64,000 nt of DNA from Channallabes apus (GCA_030522415.1 CM060107.1:8452770-8516769); one strand, 5' to 3'; positions 26,389 through 37,252 are shown, counted from the first letter of the stretch. Notes: generated by a model from the letters alone, not told the origin. Numbers and translations: made by a program.

Positions 26389-26427
26389 CTCTCACAAGAC
26401 ATCTAATCATTGTGAAGTTACATATAG

Positions 26428-26492
<65 letters not shown>

Positions 26493-26635
26493 GTCCCCCG
26501 TCAGGTCTGATCGACTATAATTTCCACTGTCTGAGGAAGGCCATCCACGAGGTGTTCGAGCTGACGGCCGTCCGGAGGAACAGCGCCGACTTTACGGCTC
26601 CGGTGCTCAACGGCGCCCCCAGAGGCCCGATGTGA
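23064..26635 (+). CDS. rragc: rragc, Ras-related GTP-binding protein C, complete (7 coding exons)
   Basis: RagC pairs with RagA or RagB on the lysosome surface, held by Ragulator, and relays amino-acid sufficiency to mTORC1. Exons 23064-23312, 23576-23779, 23898-24097, 25318-25432, 25569-25711, 26202-26350 and 26505-26635 join in phase to 396 aa (human RRAGC is about 400). Seen: P-loop GLRRSGKSS at residues 72-80, [13 protein letters not shown] switch region, WDFPGQ at 119-124, HKVD at 182-185, then the C-terminal roadblock region ([44 protein letters not shown]). The N-terminus MSVQYGGE and the tail NGAPRGPM resemble RRAGC (MSLQYGAE, NGTPRNAI), not RRAGD. The first 60 residues differ from mammals: a His/Pro-rich stretch and then a Glu/Asp run. 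Identity as RagC is firm; which fish paralogue is unknown. Confidence 0.96.
23576..23779 (+). CDS. rragc: rragc exon 2 (residues 84-151)
   Basis: Acceptor tgtctcag, donor GCTCAG|gtgcgc. It carries [18 protein letters not shown] and the G3 motif WDFPGQ. Confidence 0.96.
23898..24097 (+). CDS. rragc: rragc exon 3 (residues 152-218)
   Basis: The acceptor follows a C13 run (ccccgcag); donor CCTCAG|gtgaac. It encodes the G4 motif HKVD and [20 protein letters not shown]. Confidence 0.96.
24170..24775. repeat. G-rich degenerate minisatellite in rragc intron 3
   Basis: About 28 copies of a 20-22-bp unit of type GGACGGAAAGGACTCTAGGG, many with G6-G7 runs; edges decay to GGGGAACAAAAGGATTC. Frames read from it are artefacts. 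Confidence 0.92.
24776..25279. other. rragc intron 3 remainder
   Basis: T-rich then AT-rich DNA. No exon or element recognised. Confidence 0.45.
25280..25311. repeat. (TG)16 at the rragc exon 4 acceptor
   Basis: Ends two bases before the terminal gcag. Confidence 0.95.
25318..25432 (+). CDS. rragc: rragc exon 4 (residues 218-256)
   Basis: The acceptor (TG)n-ttgcag has a TG repeat where a pyrimidine tract would be; donor ATATCG|gtctgt is itself followed by a TG repeat. It encodes [20 protein letters not shown], which is near-invariant in RagC/D. Confidence 0.95.
25515..25561. repeat. (TG)23 at the rragc exon 5 acceptor
   Basis: Followed directly by agagcag and the exon. Intron 4 also begins with a TG run at 25439-25465. 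Confidence 0.95.
25569..25711 (+). CDS. rragc: rragc exon 5 (residues 257-304)
   Basis: Acceptor (TG)n-agagcag, donor TACGG|gtgaga. It encodes [19 protein letters not shown] and the [16 protein letters not shown] stretch of the roadblock domain. Confidence 0.95.
25712..26201 (+). repeat. rragc intron 5: pyrimidine-rich DNA and (TG)28
   Basis: CTCTGTCTC-rich DNA (25800-26090), T18 at 26095-26113, then TG (26139-26195) six bases before the acceptor AG. Confidence 0.9.
26202..26350 (+). CDS. rragc: rragc exon 6 (residues 304-354)
   Basis: The acceptor tcctcag comes right after a TG repeat of about 55 nt. The donor AAAG|gtaaca runs directly into a CA repeat. It encodes [20 protein letters not shown] and [20 protein letters not shown]. 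Confidence 0.95.
26351..26504 (+). repeat. rragc intron 6: (AC)17 at the donor, (TG)30 at the acceptor
   Basis: The 154-nt intron starts gtaac(AC)n up to 26386 and carries (TG)n from 26431 to 26490, then ttttgtcccccgtcag. The two blocks are complementary in the transcript. Confidence 0.95.
26505..26635 (+). CDS. rragc: rragc exon 7 and stop (residues 354-396)
   Basis: Acceptor cccccgtcag after a TG repeat. It encodes [20 protein letters not shown] and the divergent C-terminal tail; stop TGA at 26633-26635. Confidence 0.95.
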
Positions 26636-26727
26636 CATCACAGGGGGCGGAGTCTTTTTTAATACCTGAGGAGGAGACCTGGAACCAATCAGGAGTGTGC
26701 GGGAACTCTGTACTCCTGTGTTAAAAC

Positions 26728-26762
<35 letters not shown>

Positions 26763-26889
26763 TGTCTTTGTTCTTTTCTGAGGCGACGTGATCACACAGA
26801 AACAGTAGCCTCACACACACACTCACACACAACTCGATCCTGGGATCACTCCTGCGCGCGCGTGTGTGTGTGTGTGTGTGTGTAGGAGG

Positions 26890-26895
26890 AATAAA
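26890..26895 (+). terminator. Candidate poly(A) signal for rragc
   Basis: The first AATAAA after the stop, 255 nt downstream, just past a TG repeat. Another AATAAA at 28786 is possible. Usage cannot be judged from sequence. Confidence 0.3.
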
Positions 26896-28540
26896 AACAC
26901 TACCTTTAAAAGCTGTCGCTCTCTATAATCACAGACGCACAAAACGTAATCAGAGAAACTTCCGGGAATATTTGTGGACCGTATTTGCTGATGGTCTGTT
27001 TATTCTAAGGAGAAATCCAGTATATTTATTATTTATTATTACAGTATATCTCCAGATGTCTCTTGGTTTAAAGTGCAAAATGTAGCACGTTTATACACCG
27101 CAAAAAGGTACGGCTCAGTCCCGGTTTGACTTGAACGCCTTTTGTGTGTGTTTAAGTCAAAAGCAGGAGGTTTAAGTGTTCGCTTTTTTTATTATAATTT
27201 TTTTTTTTTTATGAAAGAGTGGTATGTTTTACCTGTGTGTGTGTGTGTGTGTGTGTCTTTCTAAAATGGCGAATGCATCAGTCCTGCACTATACACATGA
27301 ACACTGGATCAGATCTGATCAGATTTGACACTAAGACTCGGTTTACAGCCATTTATCGCAACAGAAATCAGTCGTTTCTATGGCAACAGAGACAACACCA
27401 AAGGCTCGCACGTATGTTCCCAGTCGTGAGGCCGCGCTCAAGCTAAATTTCCGACTATGTATGTGATTGTATTCAAAGTCTAAGTCTGATTGATTTTTTT
27501 TTTTTTTTTTTGTTTGTTTGTTTTGTTGTTGTTTTTTTTGCTAAGATCGGATTTGCGCGTCACGATGCTTCACATTCTTCATTACAACCGACGAGCCGCT
27601 AGCCGGCCGTATTTGTTGAAGAAGAAAGCCGGACGCCTCGTTTTAGCTGTTTAATCAGCCGTCGCTAGCACTGCTGGGGAATTCCCGCACCGCCAGCGCT
27701 GACCGATGACCTCCGCGAGCACACCGCGCATGTCGAGTCTAGGACGGCGCACGAAAGTGACTCGAATCCAATCTAAATAAAAAAACATCAGATTGTGCGT
27801 TCAGACCGTCACATGTCACGGGTTTACATCGACACGCTCCTTATAATTCCTCCACCGTTTCAATCGTGACATGTTCGTCCTACCGAAGACTCAACGAAAG
27901 GAGGCTCCTGTGTCGGCTCTATTTATTTTGCAGCGATGTGTCACGTGTGCCGTCGTCTTCAGGACAGAGACACCGGGAAGCGTCTCTTTCTGTCTCATTA
28001 ACCTGACAACTGTTCAGTGCTGCTGTATTCGTCTGATGTTTTAACAACATTAAATGTACCTACAGTATAAATGAATGGATTGAATTTACAGTATGATGTA
28101 AAAAGGATGAAACACACAGGCGTTGATTGTTTTCCTGTAATGTAACGTGTTTTAATTCCTTACGTTAAAAGAAATGCTGGTTTGGAGGAGGAAGGGGGGG
28201 GTGGGGGTCCAAAAGATTTCTTATTTTTTTAAATGCTGAACTTTGTACAAATTTGGATTTAGAAGTGCAAATTCTGCGTGTGTGTGTGATAATATTTTAC
28301 TAATCCGATGCAGAATATTATATTCATATCATGATTGAAATGAATGTTTTCTTACATTAAAAAGAAAAAAAAACAGAAATCCGAATGTCTTGTATATTTC
28401 TTGGAAAGCTAAATTTTATAAAATTTTATATTTGTTGAAAAAAAATTTTTTTTTCAGGTAATATTTTAGTGTAATATTGAATTTTATGTTTTAGTATTGA
28501 ATTTGTGATTCACTATGATGAATGCAATAAGGTACATTAC
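26896..28540. other. Downstream of rragc, no gene seen
   Basis: Short TG runs, T-rich runs near 27190 and 27490, a CG-richer unique stretch at 27550-27980 and AT-rich DNA after it. No coding match. Confidence 0.45.
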
Positions 28541-29640
28541 AACAGACATGCGTCAAGGCGTGCATATACAGTATGTCAACATATGAACAAAAGTATGTGC
28601 ACCCACCTACAGTATGTGCTACCACGTGCATGACATCAAGCACACAGTGTCAATCTCACTATAATACCTGTAGCAGGACGCTGGGAGGGAAGCGCTGCTG
28701 GAACTGGGGTTTGGAGACAACTATGAGGTGTGGTCATGTAAAGCTGGGATGATTCTGGCTTTGTGGCTGGGTTTATGATATTTCCAATAAAGGGTGATGT
28801 TTATTCTGATAAACATCACAGCGTGTGATCACATTTTAGACACTTATTCCTGTTTCGTAAACACATGGTTCCATTATTTTGGAGTGAAGGAACTCATTAC
28901 TACAATGTTTGTAGTTTTAATAATAAAATACTATAATATTAAAAAATGGCATTTATAATTCATGATGTAATGCTGTCTAGGTGCCTCTAGGTGTCAGGCA
29001 TAGAGTATACATCATTTAGTGCACTTCTTATGTGGATGAGTGTTTAACCACTTTTCCTGATCAGTTCCTGATTTCTGCTATTAGAGAAAATCAATCCAAC
29101 ATGAATAACACACTGATGTTTTCAGTATGATATCGGCTGGTGCACGTCAGAAAGGAAGCTTATGATAATCAACTTTATAATACATTTACTACTCTATATA
29201 AACACTCACTGTGATCTTTTTTTTTTGCTGTTGTTTTTCATTTATTACAAACTGGGATGTAGTAGTTTTAACATAATTAGGATCAGAATTATGACTTGAA
29301 AAAGAGCTGATCTTGTAAACGACACTGAACACTGGTGTAAGGTCAGTCGTCTAGCCAAATAATATCACACATTACACTGGCAGTGTGTTCTCTCATCTCA
29401 TATGTAATGGATTTGTAATGTTTGGAATCATAGGTTATTATATTAGCCTAGGTTATTATAGTTAAAAAATATATATCATTTATTTAAGCAAAGTTTAAAT
29501 GTCTATCCCATTACATAATAATAATAATAGTAATAATAATAATAATAATGGCAATATAAATGTGTGCAGTGTGTCATGGGTAATATAGGTAGCCTTATCA
29601 TTTTAAAATGTACTATAAACTAAATATACTATTAAAATAG
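28541..29640. other. AT-rich intergenic DNA
   Basis: CAACATATGAACAAAAGTAT near 28578 resembles the end of a Tc1-type non-autonomous element; otherwise nothing recognised. Confidence 0.35.
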
Positions 29641-29647
29641 CATGGAT

Positions 29648-29703
29648 TATTGTTATTATTATTATTATTATTATTACAATCATTGTTATTATTATTATTA
29701 TTA

Positions 29704-29735
<32 letters not shown>

Positions 29736-29839
29736 GTTATTATTATTACAGCACTAGTAAAAAGATTCACAGTGTGCCGTAAGTAATATTGGGTCTTATT
29801 TCTTGTAAAATAATAACTATAAAGTTTTATATATATACA

Positions 29840-29889
<50 letters not shown>

Positions 29890-29920
29890 CATACTTTACT
29901 TACATTTTTCTTTTCCTGAA

Positions 29921-29966
<46 letters not shown>
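29648..29966. repeat. (TTA)n and two (TA)n tracts
   Basis: TTA/TTG repeats at 29648-29750; TA runs at 29844-29883 and 29922-29966, 38 nt apart. Confidence 0.92.
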
Positions 29967-29972
<6 letters not shown>

Positions 29973-30179
29973 GTGGGACTTTGTAACATATAATATGTAA
30001 CATATAATATTTAATTTATATGTAATAATAAATTTAATTTTTTTTTTCAAATGTGTTATGAATAATTTTTGTTTTTCTATCATTCACCTTGTTCATTAAG
30101 ACACAGTGTTTATTAAAGAAAAGTTAAAGTTTCCTGGATCTGTGTGGAGATATGTCCTGCCCATATTTGGTGTTTCCGG

Positions 30180-30316
30180 TGGGGGGCGGGGCTTCACGGC
30201 AGTGTCACCGCCCACTGTTTCCGTGGTAACTCGGACCACTTTTCAGCGCGCGGAGTTTCATAGCGCTCAGTGCAGAGAGAGAGAGAGAGAGAGAGAGATC
30301 AGGATCAAAGGAAAAG
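30180..30316 (+). promoter_or_regulatory. GC-box promoter and candidate fhl3 non-coding exon 1
   Basis: An isolated GC-rich patch in AT-rich DNA: a GGGGGCGGGGC Sp1-type box at 30181, then CAGCGCGCGGAG, a (GA)11 run, and AAGGAAAAG|gtaagag, a near-consensus donor with its boundary at 30316. It is on the plus strand, 17 kb before the first fhl3 coding exon, and no other plus-strand gene starts between. Linkage to fhl3 is inferred. Confidence 0.4.
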
Positions 30317-31310
30317 GTAAGAGTTTGTCTGATACAATGTAACATATTAGGTATCTTTTTTACCCATATATCCTACAATAAGTTGTTTATTGTATTATGC
30401 TTATGTGTACAAACATGTGATATATTTGTGATATATTAAATGATATATTTGTCATGTAGGAAAGCTTTTTTTTTTTTAAACTTATAGATGGATACTCTTT
30501 AAAGAAGCTATCATGTAAATCAGCGTCATCTTTATTATATCATATATAATTTCCGTCATCTTTATTAATTAAGGTTTGTTATTTGTCTAACCCCATGCTT
30601 CCCTACATGACCTTCTGACAGAAAGCTTCTTTCTGCTCGCACAAGCTTTACTAAAGACTTATAAACTGCAGGGAAAAGATTTTCTCTGCTCGTATTTCAT
30701 GAGCCTTTTACCTGTTCAATGCATCGCTCAGCCCTGTTTCCCCTCTGTTTCCCTTCCTTTTCCTTCCTGAGCACCAATATTGTTTTTATTATTAATTTGT
30801 ATGTCCAGCTAGAGTTACTTTACACATGAAAATGTGAGCGTCACATGGCCTATTTTGTTAGTCAGATCGAAACCGAAGCCTAATCATTTAAAGGTTATTT
30901 ACTGTACATATCACTTTTAATGTGTTCATTCAAATCACCTTCAAATGACTCGCTGGAAGTGAATCGTATCGACACCCGTGTGATGTGATCACATCCCGAT
31001 CCCATGTGCAGTCACACAATAAGCAGGAAAAACGCCAGTTATTTCTGTCCATGGAATTTTCCGCGGCTTCCTCTTTTCTCTCCACTTTCTCACATTCGCT
31101 CGCATTGTCTTCCAGCTGCAGTTGCATTTCTACTTTGAGCTATGAATATTAAAAAAAAGATACACGAAAGATACAGAATGAATTATAAGTGGATAAATAT
31201 CAAGTCAAAGTCTTTTGGAAATAGTTCACTGATAGACAGGACATTTAGTTTTGTGAACCTTTAAGAATAAAAAGACTTTTTATGTTTGAAAATGTAATTT
31301 AAAAAATGTA
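30317..31310. other. Non-coding DNA, possible fhl3 intron 1
   Basis: AT-rich unique sequence, no exon or element recognised on either strand. Confidence 0.4.
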
Positions 31311-31319
31311 CAAAAGTTC

Positions 31320-33010
31320 CTTTCATATGAAGAAGATTTGATGAAGTGCCCTAGTGGCTGCCTCTTTTAAATGTAAAAACAAAAATGATGCAGTGTCCAC
31401 CTGTATGCTACTATGCAGAAGAAAATATGACAATAGTGGAGAATATGCATTGTAGAGCCTTTCAGGCTTCCATACTTTACCAAATCAGATGAAGTGCCCT
31501 CTAGGATGTTGTTCTGCATGAGCAATGCATATGAGCTTTAAACTATATGCAAAAAAAAAGTTGAAGTGCACATTCAGATGGATATCCTGTGGAGTATATG
31601 TGATGAAATGCCCTAAAGGCATTACATCATAATCATAAGAAAACATAAAATATTTCTCTATATGCTTCACATCTTGAGTACATGAGAAAGTGCCTTCTAG
31701 GATGGTGTTTAGTGTGAGAAAATGTGATGAAGTGCCATAATGGCTGCCTATTAAATATGCCCTCATGGGTGCCATTATGTGCAAGAAACCATGATGAAGT
31801 GCCTGCTAGGGTGGATATCTAGTGTAGTGCCATCTAGGTTACCTTGTGTGCAAGGAAACATGTTTTAGTGTTCTAAAAACACCTCTATTTTACTTGTACA
31901 TGATAAACTGCCTTCTAGGTGCTCAATGTGAAAAAATGTGATGAACTGCCCTAATGGCTTCCTATAAAATAGACAATGAAATATGATGAAGTGCCCTCAT
32001 GGGTCCCACTGTGTGTGAGGAAACATGATGAGGGGCCTGTTAGGATGTTAATCTAGTGTAGTGTAATCTAGGTCAAATTGTGTGCAAGGCAGTATGGAGT
32101 AGTGCCCTATAAACTCACCTACTTTATTCATACATGATGATGTGCCCTCTAAAATGATGCTGAACTGTGAGAGAATGTGGTGTGCCGTCTAGCGTTCCTT
32201 TCCAGTTGAGAATACCTTATGTAGTGCTTTTTAGGCTTGACAATGAGCAAGTAAACACCCCCAAAGATTCCAGTCATATGTGCATATGTGATTTGGTGCT
32301 CTCTAGGCTCCTTTACTTTACTTAAACATCATAAAAAGATGATCTCTAATTTGATGAACTTCCATCTTGGGTTCCTTTCCAGTGAAGAACACCTTATGTA
32401 ATGCACTACTGGCTTCCCTATGTATAAATAAACACCCACTAGAGTTTCTTTCTACTGGCGCATATATGATGCAGAGCCAGATAGGCTCCTCTATTTTACA
32501 TAAACATGATAAAGTGCCCAATAGGACGCAGCTTTGTGCAAGAAAATGTGAGGATCTGCCATATGAGGTTCCTTTCCAGTGGTGCATATAGGATGCAGTT
32601 CTCTCTAGGCTTACTCACTTTACTTAAACACAATAAGGTGCCCTATAGGATGCTTCTATGTGTGAGAAAATATGAGGAAGTGCCATCTTGGGTCCCTTTC
32701 CAGTGGAGAAGACATTATACAGTGCCCTATAGACTCCATCTAGGGTGCACTTCCAGCACCATATAACCTAGGCTTAGGCACATTTCAAGAAAACATGGTG
32801 GTGTGTCCTTTTGGAGTGCCTTAAAAATGTAAAATGTAAAAAAAAAAAAAAAGTGATGTAGTGCCTTATAGGCTGCTATAGTGTTTTGTGGGTGAAGTCA
32901 TGGTTAATTGCACTCTAGGGTGTCCTTAAAATGGAGGAAATGTGAGTTTGTCAAAAAAAAAATGTGTCTGGTTTGTCAAGTGACTTGTAGGTACGTCACA
33001 GTGCCCTCTA
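31320..33010. repeat. Degenerate tandem array built on GATGAAGTGCCCTCTAGG
   Basis: Some 25-30 diverged copies of a unit of about 60 bp: a GAAGTGCCCTCTAGG-like block, a short variable part, then GTGTGAGAAAATGTGATG. Positions 32280-32760 show a second-level unit (TTCCTTTCCAGTGGAG). Confidence 0.8.
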
Positions 33011-33368
33011 GTATTCAAATTAAATTGTATTCGTCACATACACAACCATGCACAGTATGACATGCCGTGAAATGCTTAAAACTACACCGTACCTAGGTAG
33101 TGTTTGCCGTGACCCAGGTGCGAATCAGGGTTGCTGCGGCCACAACACAGAGTACTAGGGTCTATACGATCATGGCGAGCTATAAATATAGGCTACAGGG
33201 AAAAGGTGAGCTCTTTGAAAGCTGGCAGAAGCAGTGTTAACAAAATGGTCATTGTTTCAGCTTTGTGAACGTAGACAATTTATCTGATCAGTTCACATCA
33301 CTGTTTAAGATTTCTTGTTTCCCTGAGGAGAACTCACGGTTTCAAACATAACACAAGATCAGTCTGGA
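33011..33368. other. Retroelement tail fragment and unique DNA
   Basis: AAATTGTATTCGTCACATAC and GTGAAATGCTTAAAACTACA at 33025-33085 match a common fish repeat tail; the remainder is unassigned. Confidence 0.4.
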
Positions 33369-33671
33369 TTAACCATGGATTAACTTTATTACCTCTATTA
33401 AACCAACAAGTCCACTGAAATATTTGGTGCAATTTAAACATCCTTTTTTTCCACCCTTTTCTTTCCACTCCATTTTTGTACTCTCGTACGTGATGTGTTT
33501 AAGGATCTTCCTGGAAACCGCGTCGACACTGAGGCACGTATGCTGAGGGCTACAGTTACATGGGTAACCAGCATTCCACCATTTCATGCAGTCCCAGTTA
33601 AACTCAACCTCAGAGATGAACACGGTACAAGCAGGACTGTCTTCGTCTTCACCGCAACATACCAGGAAGCC
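33369..33671 (-). CDS. Unidentified Cys-rich open frame, possibly an exon
   Basis: An open minus-strand frame of about 100 codons ending at a stop near 33369. It contains WDCMKWWNAGYPCNCSPQHT and, later, GCLNCTKYFS; cysteine spacing looks like a small secreted domain, and base composition is less AT-rich than the flanks. It lacks an ATG in frame at its 5' side, so it would need splicing. I do not recognise the family, and chance openness is possible. Confidence 0.2.
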   Translation of the reverse strand, partial: GFLVCCGEDEDSPACTVFISEVEFNWDCMKWWNAGYPCNCSPQHTCLSVDAVSRKILKHITYESTKMEWKEKGGKKGCLNCTKYFSGLVGLIEVIKLIHG

Positions 33672-33999
33672 TCAGCTACTACGCACTAATTGCTAACCAC
33701 ATGCTGCCTTCAGGACGCAACACAATACAGCAGCTTCACCACATGTGCGGTGCGCATAACACGATCGTGTAAGACAACACCGGAGTGCAAAGGAAGTTAA
33801 ACTAGTCTCACAGGGTATGATAAACACGCAAGAGCGAACAAACACAAACATTTCCACACTAAATATACAGCCAGATGCAGTGTGAGTGTGTAAAGTCTTT
33901 AGTTTACATGAAGAGTCACTGACTGTCAAGATAATACCCCTGATTAGGTGAATAAAGCCCATGAAGCCCTTGCTTGCACAGAGTTGTTCTTTCTTTTTG
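33672..33999. other. No gene seen
   Basis: Unique-looking DNA between an unidentified open frame and a tandem array. Confidence 0.35.
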
Positions 34000-35720
34000 G
34001 GCAGTCAAATCCTTTTGGGCAGATGAGACCTGTGTTTAGGAAGATAAAGCCTCAGCTTAGGCCGATAATAAACCCAGAGACCGGTTCCCTGAGATCCATG
34101 GAACCCCATTTGGGCAGATAGAGTTCCTGCTTGGGCAGATAAAGCATGTGGTGTTTTTGTAGAAGGTCCCCCTAGGTTGGAAAGATGGGACACCATCTGA
34201 TGGGCTGATGATTAGGCAGATAAAACCCCTAGACTCTTTAAATGGGCAGATTTATCTCCTGGAGTCTGTATATTGATAGATAAAGATCTGGTTGGGGCAG
34301 ATGCAGCTCCTGCTTGGGCACATGAAGTGTCTGCTTGGGTAAAGGAAAACTCTGCTTGGGTAGTTGAAGCTCTTGCTTGGGAAGATGAAGTGCTTGCTAC
34401 GGCAGATAACCCTCCTGCTTAGACACATCAAGTACTGTATCTGCTTGGCTAGATGAAATCGCTACTCGGATAGGTGAAGCTCCTGCTTGGGTAAGTGAAG
34501 TCTTGCTTGGGCAAATGAAATCCCTCCTTGGGTAGGTGAAGCTATAAAAGATGAAGAACCTTGCAAAGGAAGATGGAACACTTGCTTGGGCAGGTAATAT
34601 CTCTTTTTGAAGCTCATGCTTGGACAGATGAATATCTTGCTTGGACAGATGAAACCCTTGCTTGGGGAGTGAAGCTCCTGCGTGAGTAGGTGAAACTCCT
34701 ATTTGGGCAGAAGAAATCCCTTCTTGAGTAGTGGAAGGTCCTTCTTGAAAAGATGAAATCCCTCTTTGGTTAGGTGAAGCTCCTGCTTAGGAAAATTAAA
34801 TCCCTCCTCGGGTAGTTGAAGTTCCTGCTTGGGCAGATGAAGCTTATATTTGGGTAGTTGAAGTTCATGCTTGGGCAGATGAAGCTTATGCTTGGGTAGT
34901 TGAAGTTCCTGCTTGGGCTGATGAAGCTTATACTTGGGTAGTTGAAGTTCCTGCTTGGGCAGATGAAGCTTATAGTTGGGTAGTTGAAGTTCCTGCTTGG
35001 GCAGATGAAGCTTATAGTTGGGTAGTTGAAGTTCCTGCTTGGGCAGATGAAGCTTATAGTTGGGTAGTTGAAGTTCCTGCTTGGGCTGATGAAGCTTATA
35101 CTTGGGTAGTTGAAGTTCCTGCTTGGGCAGATGAAGCTTATAGTTGGGTAGTTGAAGTTCCTGCTTGGGCAGATGAAGCTTATAGTTGGGTAGTTGAAGT
35201 TCCTGCTTGGGCAGATGAAGCTTATAGTTGGGTAGTTGAAGTTCCTGCTTGGGCTGATGAAGCTTATACTTGGGTAGTTGAAGTTCCTGCTTGGGCTGAT
35301 GAAGCTTATACTTGGGTAGTTGAAGTTCCTGCTTGGGCAGATGAAGCTTATAGTTGGGTAGTTGAAGTTCCTGCTTGGGCAGATGAAGCTTATAGTTGGG
35401 TAGTTGAAGTTCCTGCTTGGGCAGATGAAGCTTATGCTTGGTTAGTTGAAGTTCCTCCTTGGAAGAACGAACCCTTGCTAGGGCGGTTGAGACCTGTGCT
35501 TGGGAAGTTGAAGCTTGTGTATAGATATACACATGAGGATCCTGCTCAAACAGATAAAGCTCCCACTTTCCTGTTTGGATGAATTAAAGCTTTCCTGCTT
35601 GGTAAAGCCCCTACTTGGGTGATAATGCCCATGTCTGGGCAGATTAAAACCCCTGCTTGGGTGGTGAAAGCCCTTGCTTTGGCAAATAAAGCCCCCATTT
35701 CAGCACATGAACAGGAACAC
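34000..35720. repeat. Minisatellite, 21-bp half-units in a 42-bp repeat
   Basis: Core 34810-35460: about 15 copies of a 42-bp unit made of two related 21-bp halves (GAAGTTCCTGCTTGGGCAGAT and GAAGCTTATAGTTGGGTAGTT, here named by their first bases GAAGTTCC and GAAGCTTA). Edges to 34000 and 35700 are increasingly diverged. Minus-strand translation of the core is an open heptad repeat (LPKQELQ / LPNYKLH). Confidence 0.9.
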
Positions 35721-36560
35721 TGTAAATGATTTCAAGGATTAACATTGTATTTACTCTTTATATAAGTTACTGAGCTACCATTTAGTTTAGTGTTATTTTT
35801 GTCCAGTTTATTAGTAAGACCTCTAGCGTTATGAACGTTTACGGTATCAAGTGATACTGTCATATGATGATTTTGTTCCATTATTTTAAACAACGTAATG
35901 ATAGAATCACTTTTATAAACTGAGTCCTGTGTTTTTAAAGTTAAAACAGCGCTTTGAGTCGGCCCTCGCATCCAGATCCGGGCTGGGTCTGAGCGTTGCC
36001 GCTTGAGGTTTCGTTGCTCGCATCACAGATGTCGGCTTTGCTGTGACACAAACCAGCGATTAGGAGGTGACACGTTGTCTCGCCCCAGCCCGTTCCCCTC
36101 CTCTTCTGCGTCTCCAGATTGCCAAAGCGCATGATGTCATTTTTTCTTTGCGCCTCGTGAGCCAAGGTGTAAATAGTTTCCGAACATGGTGTCGTAAAAA
36201 AAATATTTAGCCTTTGTGTTTAGTTTTTTCTCCGTCGCTTTGTGGAAGGATCGAGAGCTCGTGTTTTACACAGAGACCCAATTACGTAATTAGGACCCGA
36301 GCACTTTGACATCATAGTTGTGCGAAGGGCCTTCTTGTATTGATATTATATTATTGTTACTGCTGCTTTATTCCTAAAACAGAATCTAAACGTCCTCGCG
36401 TTATTCCCGGATTTCGGATTCCATCGGAATGACGTCACACTGCAGAAAAGGAATGTGTCCGGAATTCCAGCTTTGCATTAAATCGTAAGGATTTGATCAG
36501 ACGCTCGGGCTAATGAGTACCAGCAAAGATTATAATCAACTACTGGGAACATGTGTCTGA
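35721..36560. other. Non-coding, possible retroelement debris
   Basis: A minus-strand stretch at 35730-35970 recalls LINE-like wording (VHNARGLTNKLDKN) but is too short and broken to classify. The rest is unassigned. Confidence 0.3.
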
Positions 36561-36571
36561 ATCCAGATGTG

Positions 36572-36572
<1 letters not shown>

Positions 36573-36628
<56 letters not shown>

Positions 36629-36739
36629 ATCCAACTCCCCACTATGACTCTTTCAGATTTTTTTTTCAAGCAGTAAAAACCACTAAAACCACACGACTCT
36701 TTGTTTAGTTCAGTAATTGACATCTTTTTCTCTGAAGTT

Positions 36740-36775
<36 letters not shown>

Positions 36776-36793
36776 TGTGTGTGTGTGTGTGTG
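36573..36793. repeat. (CA)27 and (TG)n microsatellites
   Basis: CA run at 36573-36626; TG run at 36743-36793 with one TC interruption. Confidence 0.95.
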
Positions 36794-36903
36794 GGTTTCT
36801 CTCTCTCTCTGATGTTGGAATGTGTTTTTTTTTTCCCGAGAAGGAAAACTGCTTTAAAAACAGTTAGTGTATGATCCTACTTCACTTTTAGTAGTACATA
36901 AAT

Positions 36904-36906
<3 letters not shown>

Positions 36907-36940
<34 letters not shown>

Positions 36941-37026
36941 TGCTTCACGCATCATTAACACTCCAGTTTCCAGTTCATGTGTAACGAGTAATGAAGTAAC
37001 ACCGAGTGCAAACCTGTCAAGCTTGT

Positions 37027-37055
<29 letters not shown>
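36907..37055. repeat. (AC)16 and (TG)15 microsatellites
   Basis: AC run at 36907-36938, TG run at 37026-37055, 87 bp apart and complementary. Confidence 0.93.
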
Positions 37056-37058
<3 letters not shown>

Positions 37059-37096
37059 CTTTTTAATTGTCTGTGGTGTTTTTTAATACAGGCTGA

Positions 37097-37153
37097 AAAA
37101 GCACACATACACACACACACAAACAAACACACATATGTACACACATGTGTACT

Positions 37154-37195
<42 letters not shown>

Positions 37196-37215
37196 CACAG
37201 ACACACTCACACAAA

Positions 37216-37252
<37 letters not shown>

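Noticed and set aside
33369..33671. Chemokine, TGF-beta or VEGF-like domain
   Set aside because: Cysteine spacing does not fit any of these on inspection; left as unidentified.
35732..36165. LINE reverse transcriptase fragment
   Set aside because: Wording is suggestive but too short, and no catalytic block is present.
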